NCBI GenBank assembly: GCA_023382535.1
Contig: JAHDWA010000088.1
Span: 1-32,049, forward strand
DNA: 32,049 nucleotides
Source: Anaerolineae bacterium
GTDB taxonomy: Bacteria; Chloroflexota; Anaerolineae; 4572-78; J111
Direction: 5' to 3'
Numbering within the stretch: the stretch's first letter is position 1; each line of letters starts with the position of its first letter. The translations under genes and the position numbers were made by a program. Positions 16,556 to 24,130 of this stretch are shown here, in pieces. A model generated the notes under the pieces. The model did no database searches and was not told where the DNA came from. It worked only from the letters and a program-made list of their open reading frames with translations.

Positions 16556-17116
16556 TCAAACATTATCCTCCGCCCTTTCACGCCGGGCGCGCCCGGCGAC
16601 GGTGGCTTTTAGGCTGAATTTCATTTCGACACGCCAGGGCTGGCCGGCTTCGTCCCGCTGCCACAATTCCAGATGGCCTACCCGGAAAACAAATTGGGGT
16701 TCAAACCCTTTTAAGGCGCGTTTGGCCTGCTCCAGCGCGGCGGCCTGGGTAAAACGGCCAAACACCAGCGCGGGCCGGTAGCCTTTTTCCGCGCCGGCCA
16801 GCGAACTGAGGGGACCGCTCAGCAGTTCCGCCTGGAGCGCGATCAGTTCAGATTGGCCGGCGGTCATCGGCAGTTGAAGCTGGTACTCTTTACCCTCGTG
16901 GACGTGCCAGCCGACCAGAAAAACTTTGATAGGGGCGTGAATTTCGCCAATATCGCTCAGGTGAGCGTAAAGGGTTTCCGGGCGCAGCACGAATTGGAAG
17001 GGATCGAGCAGGGCAATGTGCGGCGGGGCCAGCCGGGCCAGCGGGTCGTACTGCTGGCGGTAAGGTTCGACGGCTTTGGCTAAATTCTCCGGTACCGGCG
17101 CGACAATCGTATACAT
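16556..17116 (-). CDS. 2'-5' RNA ligase/2H phosphoesterase-like protein, catalytic motifs degenerate
   Basis: 186 residues with the LigT/2H layout: N-terminal strand ([19 protein letters not shown]), first motif region [10 protein letters not shown] at 31-40 and second half with [10 protein letters not shown] at 113-122. Active 2H enzymes need two H-x-(T/S) motifs. Here the first is H33-I-A and the second has no His (P115-A-L), so classical cyclic-phosphodiesterase activity is unlikely. It may be a nucleotide-binding or structural relative. It is translated directly into the pentapeptide gene. A TATAAT box ends only 8 nt before the ATG, so its mRNA may be leaderless or nearly so. Confidence 0.8.
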   Translation of the reverse strand: MYTIVAPVPENLAKAVEPYRQQYDPLARLAPPHIALLDPFQFVLRPETLYAHLSDIGEIHAPIKVFLVGWHVHEGKEYQLQLPMTAGQSELIALQAELLSGPLSSLAGAEKGYRPALVFGRFTQAAALEQAKRALKGFEPQFVFRVGHLELWQRDEAGQPWRVEMKFSLKATVAGRARRERAEDNV

Positions 17117-17124
17117 ACCCGCCC

Positions 17125-17133
17125 ATTATAACA
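17125..17133 (-). promoter_or_regulatory. Extended -10 promoter placed for a leaderless transcript
   Basis: On the minus strand TGTTATAAT occupies 17133-17125. The ATG at 17116 follows after GGGCGGGT (8 nt). Normal initiation 6-8 nt after the -10 would fall at or within two bases of the ATG. Confidence 0.6.
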
Positions 17134-17169
17134 TAAAGTTTGGAATCAGGTAATCGCTGCCCTCTGCTT

Positions 17170-17880
17170 TTAAGCCCCCGGCAGCCAACCCTGGGAGAGA
17201 GCGTAAGCCAGCAGCAGGGCGACCGTGTTGGTCAACATGTGCATCAGGATGGCCGGCCAGATCGAGCCGGAGGCCTGGAACAGAAAGGCAAAAATCAAGC
17301 CCAGGATAAAGATGGGTAAAAAGGAAGTTGGCAGGACGTGGGCCAGGGCAAACAACCCGGCGCTGGCCAGGGCTGCTTTGGGCCAACCCCATCGTCCGGC
17401 CAGGCCGGTAAAGACAAAGCCGCGAAAAAAAATCTCTTCGACCACCGGGGCGACGACAGCCCCGCCAAACAAGAGGGCCAGCGGAAAAGCCGTGCCGTCA
17501 AAGATTTGCTGCAGCTCCGGCTGAATTTGCAGGCCAAATTGGGCCAGAAAGGTGGCGTAGACGAAGTTGACCAGCACCGAGGCCAGCATCAAGCCGCAGC
17601 CCAGGCCGATCACCCCGGGCCGAAAAGGGCGCAGCCCCAAATCGGCCCAACTCGCACCGTATTTATGTACGGTAAAGTACCAGGCCGGAATGAGCAAAAC
17701 GGCCTCGCCAAAGACGATGACCAGCCCGGCGTCAACGGGCAGCTCAAGCCGCGTCCCGGCCAGGCCCATGCCGACAAAAAAGAGAATCCACAGCACAAAA
17801 ACCAGCAGCCCCCCGGCAACGTCGCGGGGCGTCCAGGGAACGGGGGGAGCGGGTTGTTCAGGCAAGGGTAAGTTGCTCAT
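17170..17880 (-). CDS. CPBP (CAAX/Abi-type) intramembrane glutamic protease
   Basis: 236 residues with about seven hydrophobic segments. The Abi/CPBP motifs are present: motif 1 E148-E149-x3-R153 (VVEEIFFRGF), motif 2 with H181 (FALAHVLP), and motif 3 H214-x3-N218 (LMHMLTNT). The N-terminus is Pro-rich (LPLPEQPAPPVPWTPRD) and probably cytoplasmic. The family includes Rce1-like proteases of prenylated proteins and, in bacteria, bacteriocin-immunity or regulatory proteases. The target is unknown. No clear ribosome-binding site is seen. A run of 7-nt repeats rich in TTGAC lies directly upstream. It is followed by the 2H gene after 53 nt, which has its own promoter. Confidence 0.9.
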   Translation of the reverse strand: MSNLPLPEQPAPPVPWTPRDVAGGLLVFVLWILFFVGMGLAGTRLELPVDAGLVIVFGEAVLLIPAWYFTVHKYGASWADLGLRPFRPGVIGLGCGLMLASVLVNFVYATFLAQFGLQIQPELQQIFDGTAFPLALLFGGAVVAPVVEEIFFRGFVFTGLAGRWGWPKAALASAGLFALAHVLPTSFLPIFILGLIFAFLFQASGSIWPAILMHMLTNTVALLLAYALSQGWLPGA

Positions 17881-17891
17881 AGCAGAAAATG

Positions 17892-17926
17892 GTCAATAAT
17901 CAACGGTCAATCGTCAATTGTTAATT
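17892..17926. repeat. Five 7-nt repeats upstream of the CPBP protease gene
   Basis: GTCAATA, ATCAACG, GTCAATC, GTCAATT, GTTAATT in exact 7-nt register. On the minus strand each reads near TTGAC, which mimics -35 boxes. It is the same family as ATTGTCA at 11401-11442. Confidence 0.8.
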
Positions 17927-17958
17927 TGTCTCCATAGTACCACGTTTTAAGCCGGGGG

Positions 17959-17998
17959 AAAAGTTGGGTGGGGACGTACCTAAAAACCCCCAACTTTT
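17959..17998. repeat. 10-bp inverted repeat between divergent genes
   Basis: AAAAGTTGGG (17959-17968) and CCCAACTTTT (17989-17998) are separated by 20 nt. A TATAAT box for the downstream plus-strand gene lies at 18025-18030. This may be an operator or a dispersed palindrome. Confidence 0.55.
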
Positions 17999-18024
17999 GG
18001 GGTATGCTGTTCTTGATTTTGAGG

Positions 18025-18030
18025 TATAAT
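18025..18030 (+). promoter_or_regulatory. Probable -10 box of the HU-like gene
   Basis: A perfect TATAAT lies 78 nt before the ATG at 18109. No convincing -35 is seen at 17 nt, so the call rests on the -10 alone. Confidence 0.4.
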
Positions 18031-18108
18031 CTAAATCGTGTAAAGAACCGGTACTTTACTTCAACCTGATATTCCAAATACTTAATCACAAAATGGAGAA
18101 CACTTAGA

Positions 18109-18807
18109 ATGTCCGTTAACTTTTCACTCTGCAAGAGTAACTTTAGCGCTGAAGCCAATCAATACCGGGCTGTCGTACAGCCTGCCGGCACGGTCAACCT
18201 CGACGGGGTCATTGACCGCATGCTGATCCAGCATTCCACCATCACCCGCGCCGATATTTTGGCCGTGCTGGACAATTACTATACGGCGATTGAGGGTCTC
18301 TTGCTGGACGGTTTTAACATCGTCACGCCGGGCGCTAACTATCGCACCAGCGTTAAGGGCAGCTTCAACGGCCAGGGCGACGGTTTCACCCCCGGTCGTA
18401 ACACCGTCGAGGCCACGCTTAGCCCCGGCTTGCAGCTTCGCCGGGCCATCGAGAAACGGGCCAACGTGCAAAAGCAGGAGGCCAACGAACGCCGGCCCAA
18501 GCTTCTGGATTATTTAGACCTGAACAGCGGCGAGTTGAATAGTTTGGTCACGCCGGGCGGAATGGGCCAGGTGATTGGCTACCGCCTGAAATTTGATCCC
18601 GCCGACCCGGAGCAGGGCATCTTCTTTATTGTTGCCGATAATAAAGCCACCCGGGTCAGTGTTGTCGGCAAAAATACTGCCGCCGAATTGATGTTCCTCG
18701 TCCCGGCCACCCTCGTTCCCGGCGACTACAGCCTGGAACTGCGCACGACGATGGGCAACCATGTGATTCGCACCGGCACGCTGGCGGCGACCCTGACCGT
18801 CGGCTAA
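18109..18807 (+). CDS. HU-like DNA-binding domain plus DUF4469 protein
   Basis: 232 residues. The N-terminal part (about 1-120) resembles the HU/IHF-like domain found with DUF4469: VVQPAGTVNLDGVIDRMLIQ, TRADILAVLDNYYTAIEGLL, and a beta-arm region VTPGANYRTSVKGSFNG. The C-terminal part (about 125-232) is an Ig-like beta-sandwich with a final strand-rich segment (PATLVPGDYSLELRTTMG). Related proteins are small nucleoid-type DNA binders of uncertain role. GGAGA lies about 12 nt before the ATG, and a terminator follows the stop. It is transcribed alone. Confidence 0.8.
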   Translation: MSVNFSLCKSNFSAEANQYRAVVQPAGTVNLDGVIDRMLIQHSTITRADILAVLDNYYTAIEGLLLDGFNIVTPGANYRTSVKGSFNGQGDGFTPGRNTVEATLSPGLQLRRAIEKRANVQKQEANERRPKLLDYLDLNSGELNSLVTPGGMGQVIGYRLKFDPADPEQGIFFIVADNKATRVSVVGKNTAAELMFLVPATLVPGDYSLELRTTMGNHVIRTGTLAATLTVG

Positions 18808-18837
18808 CCTTCTCTTTTTCCTCACCATCTTAATAAC

Positions 18838-18868
18838 AGGGGCGCATTTCGGTGCGCCCCTCCCTGTT
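18838..18868 (+). terminator. Terminator after the HU-like gene
   Basis: AGGGGCGCA-TTTCGG-TGCGCCCCT (18838-18861) is followed by CCCTGTTTT. It begins 30 nt after the stop. Confidence 0.8.
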
Positions 18869-18942
18869 TTCTATGATCTTTTCTTTTATCCCATCCTCGT
18901 GAATCTTTAAATCAAAAAGTATTGCCCCATAATTAGAAAAAT

Positions 18943-19030
18943 ATTGGCCCAATAAATCGCAAAAATTCGAGCAATTTTTGAGGAACATTGGCCCAATAAA
19001 GTGCAGACATTCGGGCAATTTTTGTGATAA
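18943..19030. repeat. Two tandem 44-nt imperfect repeats ahead of the McrBC region
   Basis: Copy 1 is 18943-18986 and copy 2 is 18987-19030. Each starts ATTGGCCCAATAAA (ATTGG-C-CCAAT is itself a palindrome) and ends with a TTCG(A/G)GCAATTTTTG block. In copy 1 CAAAAATT-CGAGC-AATTTTTG is a perfect hairpin. A partial match (ATTGCCCCATAATTAG) starts at 18921. There are no spacers, so it is not CRISPR-like. It may be operator or iteron-like. Confidence 0.75.
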
Positions 19031-19154
19031 TCTTGAGCGGTGTATCTTGGCCATGGCGGCTTTTAGACTGAGTAGAAGCTGTGACCTTGAAGCATCCAGG
19101 CGAGTGTGATAGAATAGAGGGGCGATTTAATCAAACTATAAGGTCTATCAGCCT

Positions 19155-19373
19155 ATGCCCCAGGCAAACGATGCCGAACTCCAAAAGTATCATCCCATCA
19201 GCCACGGCCCGGAGATTTTTCCTCGCCGTCCTCCCGTTTTAACCTCAGCAGAGGTGCAGTGGCGTGAGGATGTATTGGTTTTTTGACAGGAACATGCAAA
19301 CTCTTCTCAGGATAGTTCACTCGTTACTGAGCTGGTTGTCTTGTCGGATAGCCAGAATGCCCGTAAATATTGA
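19155..19373 (+). pseudogene. Small reading frame interrupted by one TGA, just upstream of McrB
   Basis: From the ATG at 19155 the frame encodes 43 residues (MPQANDAELQKYHPISHGPE through WREDVLVF), then TGA (19284-19286). It continues in the same frame for 28 more codons (QEHANSSQDSSLLTELVVLS and on) to TGA at 19371-19373. Both halves look coding-like, so one nonsense change in a 72-residue gene is the simplest reading. A genuine 43-residue protein is the alternative. The product is not recognised. It ends 13 nt before the McrB gene, so it may have been part of that operon. Confidence 0.4.
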
Positions 19374-19386
19374 TAATTAAAGGTGA

Positions 19387-20877
19387 ATGAATATGCAGCG
19401 TTTGCTTGAAATTATCCACGCCCAAGGTCAGGTCGAAAATTGGTCTGAGCGAACACGAGACGCTTTTGAAGAGTTGTTTGGGACTAACGGTGGACGTTAT
19501 TCAGTACGATCAAGGAATGTTGTTTCATTACGAAATCCAGAATTTCAAGGAGGAAGTGGAGTACCTTTTGCGGCTCTCATTCATCCGTCAAATAGCGATT
19601 CCGGCGCATACGGTGGTATGAGTTTTGTCATTTTTCCAGTATCAGATGCCCCTTGTCTGATAGCTATGGTAATTGGAACACAAGGTTTGAGCCCGGATGA
19701 AGAAGTGCTTGGACGTTCTGGTCATGCTCGCAAAGCCGCTGCCATTTGTGCTTGGCTAAATGGAAAACACGGACAGAGCAATATGTTGGCCTGGGCAAAG
19801 CAAGACCCAGTTAGAATTGATAAGGATATCCCAAGAAAGGTCAGGAATCTTTTCTCAATATACAGCTCCGTTTTTGACCGTTATGGAAAGGTCATCTATG
19901 CTTTCTTTGCTCCCAACGACAGTAGAGACGCGACAAGTGATGCCCTAAAAGCTTTTCTTGACCTTATGTTCGAAGAACGTGGCGAGTATCCCTTGAAGTC
20001 TTCAAAGGATGATGCAGAACAAATCCATACTCAATACTTTGGCTATCTAATGCCTGACATTTCTGAAAATGAGGTGTTTAACCTGCTCAGGAACCGACGT
20101 TTCGTTATTTTGCAAGGTCCTCCTGGAACAGGCAAAACCGAAATGGCACTTCACATCCTTCGCCATGCCTATCATCAACATGGAATGACAATCCAATTTC
20201 ACCCCAATATTACTTACGAGAATTTCGTTGGCGGATTGGCGCCAGTACAAACAACAGATAGCTTGGGGTTTCAATTCGCCCCACAAAAAGGCTATCTGAT
20301 GCAAGCCGCAGAAGAAGCCATAAACAATCCCAATGATCCTTATTTGCTGTATATTGATGAAATCAACCGAGCAGATTTATCAAAAGTGTTAGGGGAAGCT
20401 ATTTTTCTGTTGGAATCCCAAGCCAGAGAAAAACGTAAATTGAATTTAGCTTATGACTTCGGCTCGCCCTTTGGTAGTAGCTTTTGGCTACCAGACAACC
20501 TACACATTCTAGGTACAATGAATAGCTCGGACCGAAGTATTGCGATTGTTGATGTTGCTGTCCGGCGTCGTTTTGCTTTTATAAAGCTCTGGCCACAGAT
20601 GAAGATTGTACAGGTTTATGGAAGCCAGTTAATGCAACACGCTTTTATTGAACTGGTGTCAATTTTTATTGAACATGCTGGCGACGATGCTTTTAGCCTT
20701 GTTCCTGGACATGCCTACTTTCTTGAGCCAGATGAAGCCCAGGCCGCTAAGTACCTTAATGTCAATCTAGTTCCCTTATTGGAAGAGTATCTTGCACAAG
20801 GGTACGTTGCTAGCTTTTCGGATCAAATTAGGGCCTATCTTCAATGGATCGCTAGTTATGTCAAAAATGACGGCTAA
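19387..20877 (+). CDS. mcrB: McrB-like AAA+ GTPase subunit of a type IV restriction system
   Basis: 496 residues. The N-terminal region (about 1-215, with GVPFAALIHPSNSDSGAYGG and GTQGLSPDEEVLGRSGHARK) resembles the MrcB/DUF3578-type DNA-recognition domain. The C-terminal AAA+ motor has Walker A GPPGTGKT (244-251), Walker B and McrB signature YIDEINRADLSKVLGEAI with D324-E325, sensor 1 GTMNSSDRSIAIVD (N379) and the arginines RRR 393-395. McrB motors hydrolyse GTP, recognise modified cytosine-containing DNA and drive McrC. The start may be the second ATG at 19393, better spaced from AAAGGTG. Base composition is visibly lower in GC than flanking genes, suggesting acquisition. The stop overlaps the McrC-like gene by 20 nt. 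Confidence 0.9.
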   Translation: MNMQRLLEIIHAQGQVENWSERTRDAFEELFGTNGGRYSVRSRNVVSLRNPEFQGGSGVPFAALIHPSNSDSGAYGGMSFVIFPVSDAPCLIAMVIGTQGLSPDEEVLGRSGHARKAAAICAWLNGKHGQSNMLAWAKQDPVRIDKDIPRKVRNLFSIYSSVFDRYGKVIYAFFAPNDSRDATSDALKAFLDLMFEERGEYPLKSSKDDAEQIHTQYFGYLMPDISENEVFNLLRNRRFVILQGPPGTGKTEMALHILRHAYHQHGMTIQFHPNITYENFVGGLAPVQTTDSLGFQFAPQKGYLMQAAEEAINNPNDPYLLYIDEINRADLSKVLGEAIFLLESQAREKRKLNLAYDFGSPFGSSFWLPDNLHILGTMNSSDRSIAIVDVAVRRRFAFIKLWPQMKIVQVYGSQLMQHAFIELVSIFIEHAGDDAFSLVPGHAYFLEPDEAQAAKYLNVNLVPLLEEYLAQGYVASFSDQIRAYLQWIASYVKNDG

Positions 20878-22366
20878 AAATCAATACGGTTCAACTTTTG
20901 CTCAAGCATCTTTTTTGCCCCAAGCACCTAATGGTTCATTCTGTTTTGAAATTCTTGATTCTTCAGTCGTTCGGATACCAGCCACATTTCTTGTTCAAGG
21001 ACCACTTCCACGAGACCCACAGGCACAGGCAGCCCGTTTAGCCAATCAATTCATTCGCCAAAACCGAGGCTTGCTCGGAGATTTTGGTATATCAACTAAT
21101 CTGGTTTTCGATGGGAACAAAGCCGATTTGGTTTTTGAAGCCAGTACCAATATCGGAGCGCTTCCTCTCCTTTCGCCGACAACAAGTCGGCCGGACTATG
21201 GCTTGATTATTAGACCTCGTTTTGATTGGGCCGGACTAGGGCCGATGCTGGCAGTTATGGGATGGCGTGTCATCCCAGCTCCTCTAAAACTCCCTTTACT
21301 ACCTCGTTCCGAACGAAAAGTTCCTCCCTGGGTTCTATCTACCATAATTCTTTTTCGACTAAAGGTATTGTTAGACAACCTCGACAGGCACTTTACGCTG
21401 ACAGAAGCGGAATTGATGGCTCCACGCGGCCAAGTAAATTGGTCTCGTTATGTCACTTCCAATCTGCCTTCAGCACAATTTTTACATGTTCCTTGTCGCT
21501 TCCCTGATTTAACTGAGGAGCACGAATTAAGAGCAGCTATTCATTTTTCCTTGCGCAGACAATTAGCAAGTTTGGAGAGCCAACGAACGGCAGGTATTGT
21601 TGTCATACGACTGATTGATCTTTGCCAGTCGCTATTACTGCGAGTCCAAAATGTGTTACCGCGACAACCTTCCTCCCTGATTTTGGAAACATGGCACCGA
21701 AGGCCGTTGCGTACAGACGTTTTTCGGGAGGGATTGCAAGCGGTTGAGTGGACAATTGATGACCGGGGATTAGCTGGCTTGGCCGACTTACAAGGCATTG
21801 CCTGGATGATGTCAATGGTGGAGTTTTTTGAGGCTTGGGTGGAGACAATAGCAGAAAAATTATCAAGACAAATAGGGGGTATTCTTCGCATAGGCCGAAA
21901 AAGGGAGACGATTACTCCTATGGTTTGGGATCCTCCTTATACTGGATCACAGAGATATTTATTGCCTGATCTTATTTTGGAGCGTGAAGACGAAACGATT
22001 ATCATTGATGCTAAATACAAGAGTCATTGGGAAGAGCTAAGTCGCGATCGTTGGCATAATCTTACAGATGACTTACAGGAGTGGCACCGGAGGGATTTAT
22101 TGCAGGTATTAGCTTATTCGACACTTGCGACAACAAAAAAGATTGTAGTATGCCTTGCCTATCCGTGTCAGAAAGAAACTTGGCAATCGCTGAAAAGACG
22201 GGGACGACTCTGGCACCAAGCATCGTTGTACGCTGGGCAAAGAAAGGTAGATATAATTCTCATCGCATTACCTATGGAAGCAAACACAGAAGAAGTGGTT
22301 CAAATCTTCGTAAGAGCAATTATTCAGAAATCAGTATCCTCTCCACATCTCCAAAGGTCGTCCTAA
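20858..22366 (+). CDS. mcrC: McrC-like nuclease subunit of a type IV restriction system
   Basis: 502 residues from the ATG at 20858 (MSKMTAKNQYG; the ATG at 20867 is also possible). The gene overlaps mcrB by 20 nt, indicating coupled translation. The N-terminal and middle regions resemble DUF2357/McrC adaptor regions. The C-terminal part carries a PD-(D/E)xK nuclease: D371 in LPDLIL, then D384-A-K386 in IIIDAKYKSHWEEL, followed by a helix with QVLAYSTLATT. McrC binds the McrB ring and cuts DNA. The pair forms a compact two-gene defence unit. GC is low, like mcrB. Assignment to McrC rests on the nuclease motif and on its partner. Sequence divergence from E. coli McrC looks large. Confidence 0.85.
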   Translation: MSKMTAKNQYGSTFAQASFLPQAPNGSFCFEILDSSVVRIPATFLVQGPLPRDPQAQAARLANQFIRQNRGLLGDFGISTNLVFDGNKADLVFEASTNIGALPLLSPTTSRPDYGLIIRPRFDWAGLGPMLAVMGWRVIPAPLKLPLLPRSERKVPPWVLSTIILFRLKVLLDNLDRHFTLTEAELMAPRGQVNWSRYVTSNLPSAQFLHVPCRFPDLTEEHELRAAIHFSLRRQLASLESQRTAGIVVIRLIDLCQSLLLRVQNVLPRQPSSLILETWHRRPLRTDVFREGLQAVEWTIDDRGLAGLADLQGIAWMMSMVEFFEAWVETIAEKLSRQIGGILRIGRKRETITPMVWDPPYTGSQRYLLPDLILEREDETIIIDAKYKSHWEELSRDRWHNLTDDLQEWHRRDLLQVLAYSTLATTKKIVVCLAYPCQKETWQSLKRRGRLWHQASLYAGQRKVDIILIALPMEANTEEVVQIFVRAIIQKSVSSPHLQRSS

Positions 22367-22555
22367 CCACGGGCAAAAAGTACTATCAGACATAGTTAAT
22401 AGCCTCCCGCACCAATGGCTACTACTCCCCATAAGATAGGCTTATGGGCCTTGGCCAGGAACGCGGCGGGGAAAGCAACAAGTGGGGATACCTTGACGTT
22501 TGACCTTTTACTCTTGAAGCAGGGAGTGTTTATGGAGGAAAAGATATTTCTAAAA
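22367..22555. other. Non-coding stretch after the McrC gene
   Basis: No convincing gene. It contains one inverted repeat, CCCATAAG-ATAGG-CTTATGGG (22428-22448), without a T-tract. It may end the mcrBC message weakly. Confidence 0.5.
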
Positions 22556-22669
22556 TCAGGCCGCTCGCCCCAGCACCTCGGCCACCCAATTATCTAACCG
22601 CTTACCGGCTCTCTCTGCGGCAAAAACAATCCGGCGATGCGCTTCCGGGGATAACTGCCCTTTTTTTCC
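22556..22669 (-). pseudogene. Remnant of a HicB-type antitoxin C-terminus
   Basis: Read on the minus strand, 22669-22556 encodes GKKGQLSPEAHRRIVFAAER followed by AGKRLDNWVAEVLGRAA and a stop. This matches the ribbon-helix-helix C-terminal end of HicB-family antitoxins (L-P/S-x-x-H-R-x-x-x-x-A-A-E-x-x-G-x-S-L-N-x-W). No start or N-terminal domain is present. The frame is directly continuous with, and separated only by the TAA of, the DUF5615 toxin gene. It therefore looks like the tail of a lost antitoxin gene joined at a recombination point. Confidence 0.65.
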
Positions 22670-23023
22670 TTATTCGTGAATTGTCAACGTTGTTCGGCCT
22701 AGCTCTATGAAATCATGCTTCTCAAATGCTTCGGCAATTGGCTGAATATTCTGTAAAAATAACTGCTCTAACTCGGCATTTTTTATATTGCCCGTAGAGA
22801 CTAACAGCAACTTATATGGTTTGTGATAAAGCGTAAACGAGTTTACAAAGTCTGCATCTTTGGTGATGACAACCCATTGCTCCCGCTCAGAAATTTCAGT
22901 GATAACCCGGTCAGGAGACCGATTCCCAAGTGGCAAATCAAGTGTATGGATTGCCTCATGCCCTGCTTCCTGTAGCCGATAAACCAGGCGACGGGGTAAC
23001 TGGGCATCTATCAAAAACTTCAT
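22670..23023 (-). CDS. DUF5615 PIN-like toxin
   Basis: 117 residues. The N-terminus MKFLIDAQLPRRL with D6 and the block VVITKDADFV (D56, D58) are the DUF5615/Mut7-C-like PIN-type signature. The family is predicted to be RNases paired with DUF433 antitoxins. Its ATG overlaps the antitoxin stop by 4 nt (ATGA), so translation is coupled. It is followed in the same frame by a HicB antitoxin remnant. GC is lower than in the flanking metabolic genes. Activity is inferred from family membership only. Confidence 0.9.
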   Translation of the reverse strand: MKFLIDAQLPRRLVYRLQEAGHEAIHTLDLPLGNRSPDRVITEISEREQWVVITKDADFVNSFTLYHKPYKLLLVSTGNIKNAELEQLFLQNIQPIAEAFEKHDFIELGRTTLTIHE

Positions 23024-23286
23024 GCAAATATCGCCTGCATTCGTTTAACCTGACTTAATTTCATAGCAAAAGCTAAAACTGCCAATATATCGGCTCGTTC
23101 TAAATCTTCATAATCGGCTAAAATTTCATCAATGGTCATTTCTGCGCTTAACAATTCCAGGATCATCTCTACCGGATAACGCAACCCTCGGATACAGGGC
23201 TTACCGTGACAGATTTCAGGGTCTATCGTAATCCGTTCAGTGAGCGTTTTTACTTCATTCTTGTCCATTAAATTTATGTTCTCCAT
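23020..23286 (-). CDS. DUF433 antitoxin
   Basis: 88 residues from the ATG at 23286, or 82 from the ATG at 23268, which has GGAG about 12 nt upstream. DUF433 features are ERITIDPEICHGKPCIRGLR and a helical HTH-like stretch (SAEMTIDEILADYEDLERADILAVLAFA). Members are wHTH-like DNA-binding antitoxins for DUF5615 toxins. The stop overlaps the toxin start by 4 nt. No clear own promoter is seen within the 22 nt to the FHA gene, so read-through from it is possible. Confidence 0.9.
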   Translation of the reverse strand: MENINLMDKNEVKTLTERITIDPEICHGKPCIRGLRYPVEMILELLSAEMTIDEILADYEDLERADILAVLAFAMKLSQVKRMQAIFA

Positions 23287-23307
23287 CCCTACACTGTTGA
23301 ATCAATC

Positions 23308-23904
23308 CTAAACTATTGAGTGTATTAGGCCCAATCCCAAAATCTGGCTGCTGCCCATAAACAGCCCCAGCAGCAGGGCCAGCACAAACAAGAGGGTAAT
23401 GATGACCAGGGCCATACAGCCGACCAGCACCCAGATGGGCGTGTGGGTCTCGGCCAGGAAGGGGATGGCAGGGGGGGCGGCAGGCTGAACGGCAGCCGCG
23501 GCCGGGGGAAGGGGCGGCGCAGGGGTTGAGCGGTCCGGCGGCGTGGTCAGGTCGGGCTGGCCGATGGTAAAGAGAAAGGTGGTGTCGCCCACGGTCAGGC
23601 GGTCGTGGTGTTTCAGGCGGGTCGGCTGGGCAATCTGCACCCCGTTGAGGTAGGTGCCGTTGGCGCTGCCCTGGTCGGTCAGGATAAAGGTGTTGTCAAT
23701 CGGGGCCAGCGTGGCGTGGTGGCGCGAGACCTTCTGGTCGGCCACGACCACGGCGTTGTCTTTATCCCGGCCCAGGCGGATCTCACCCCGCAGCGGGAAG
23801 GCGTGACTGGGCCGTCCGCCCACCAGCAGCACCAGGTAGGCCGACGCCGGCGGCTCTTGCAAGGTTTTAAAGTCTTCTTCGCTTTCGGCAATATAACGGA
23901 CCAA
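23308..23904 (-). CDS. FHA-domain protein with C-terminal membrane anchor
   Basis: 198 residues from a TTG start; an in-frame TGA lies seven codons upstream and no ATG or GTG intervenes. The FHA domain (about 22-115) has the phosphothreonine-binding residues in EIRLGRD (R46), VSRHHA (S60-R61-H62-H63) and GSANGTYLNG (N82). A Pro/Ala-rich linker (about 118-150) leads to one membrane helix (about 155-180, IWVLVGCMALVIITLLFVLALLLG). The N-terminal FHA part should be cytoplasmic, binding phosphothreonine targets of Ser/Thr kinases. No kinase gene is in the window. The two Pro/Thr-rich membrane proteins and response regulator nearby may belong to the same signalling context. Confidence 0.88.
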   Translation of the reverse strand: MVRYIAESEEDFKTLQEPPASAYLVLLVGGRPSHAFPLRGEIRLGRDKDNAVVVADQKVSRHHATLAPIDNTFILTDQGSANGTYLNGVQIAQPTRLKHHDRLTVGDTTFLFTIGQPDLTTPPDRSTPAPPLPPAAAAVQPAAPPAIPFLAETHTPIWVLVGCMALVIITLLFVLALLLGLFMGSSQILGLGLIHSIV

Positions 23905-23985
23905 AGCAGGTCTGCCCTTTCGTCACGGAGATGCCATCTATTATAGCACAATTGGCCGGGGAAATCTATTCAAATTGCGACCGCC

Positions 23986-24035
23986 GACCCCCACCCTTCC
24001 CTCCCCTTCCCAGGGGGAGGGTTAGGGAGGGGGTC
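23986..24035. repeat. G/C-rich inverted repeat between FHA and Pro/Thr-rich genes
   Basis: GACCCCCACCCTTCCC pairs largely with GGGAGGGTTAGGGAGGGGGTC. It is the same type as at 16145-16218 and 30467-30517. Confidence 0.75.
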
Positions 24036-24051
24036 GAATTCTGTTTGCTAC

Positions 24052-24080
24052 TTGACCATAATGAAAAAAAGAGTTATTAT
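24052..24080 (+). promoter_or_regulatory. Promoter of the Pro/Thr-rich membrane protein gene
   Basis: TTGACC (24052-24057), a 17-nt spacer and TATTAT (24075-24080) in an AT-rich stretch. It lies 50 nt before the proposed ATT start. Confidence 0.65.
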
Positions 24081-24130
24081 ATAATTATCCGATTTTGGAT
24101 AAAATTGTCGGGAGAAGTGAGGTCTAAACC

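Noticed and set aside
18943..19030. Tandem 44-nt repeats as a CRISPR array
   Set aside because: Only two full copies, directly adjacent and without unique spacers; no cas genes nearby.
19284..19286. In-frame TGA as a selenocysteine codon
   Set aside because: No selenocysteine-insertion hairpin or selenoprotein family match is visible; a nonsense change or a short gene is simpler.
22428..22448. CCCATAAG/CTTATGGG hairpin as a terminator for mcrBC
   Set aside because: Short stem, no T-tract, and 60 nt after the stop; noted only as an inverted repeat.
22415..22597. Plus-strand 60-codon frame after mcrC
   Set aside because: No ribosome-binding site or recognisable product, and it runs opposite the HicB remnant.
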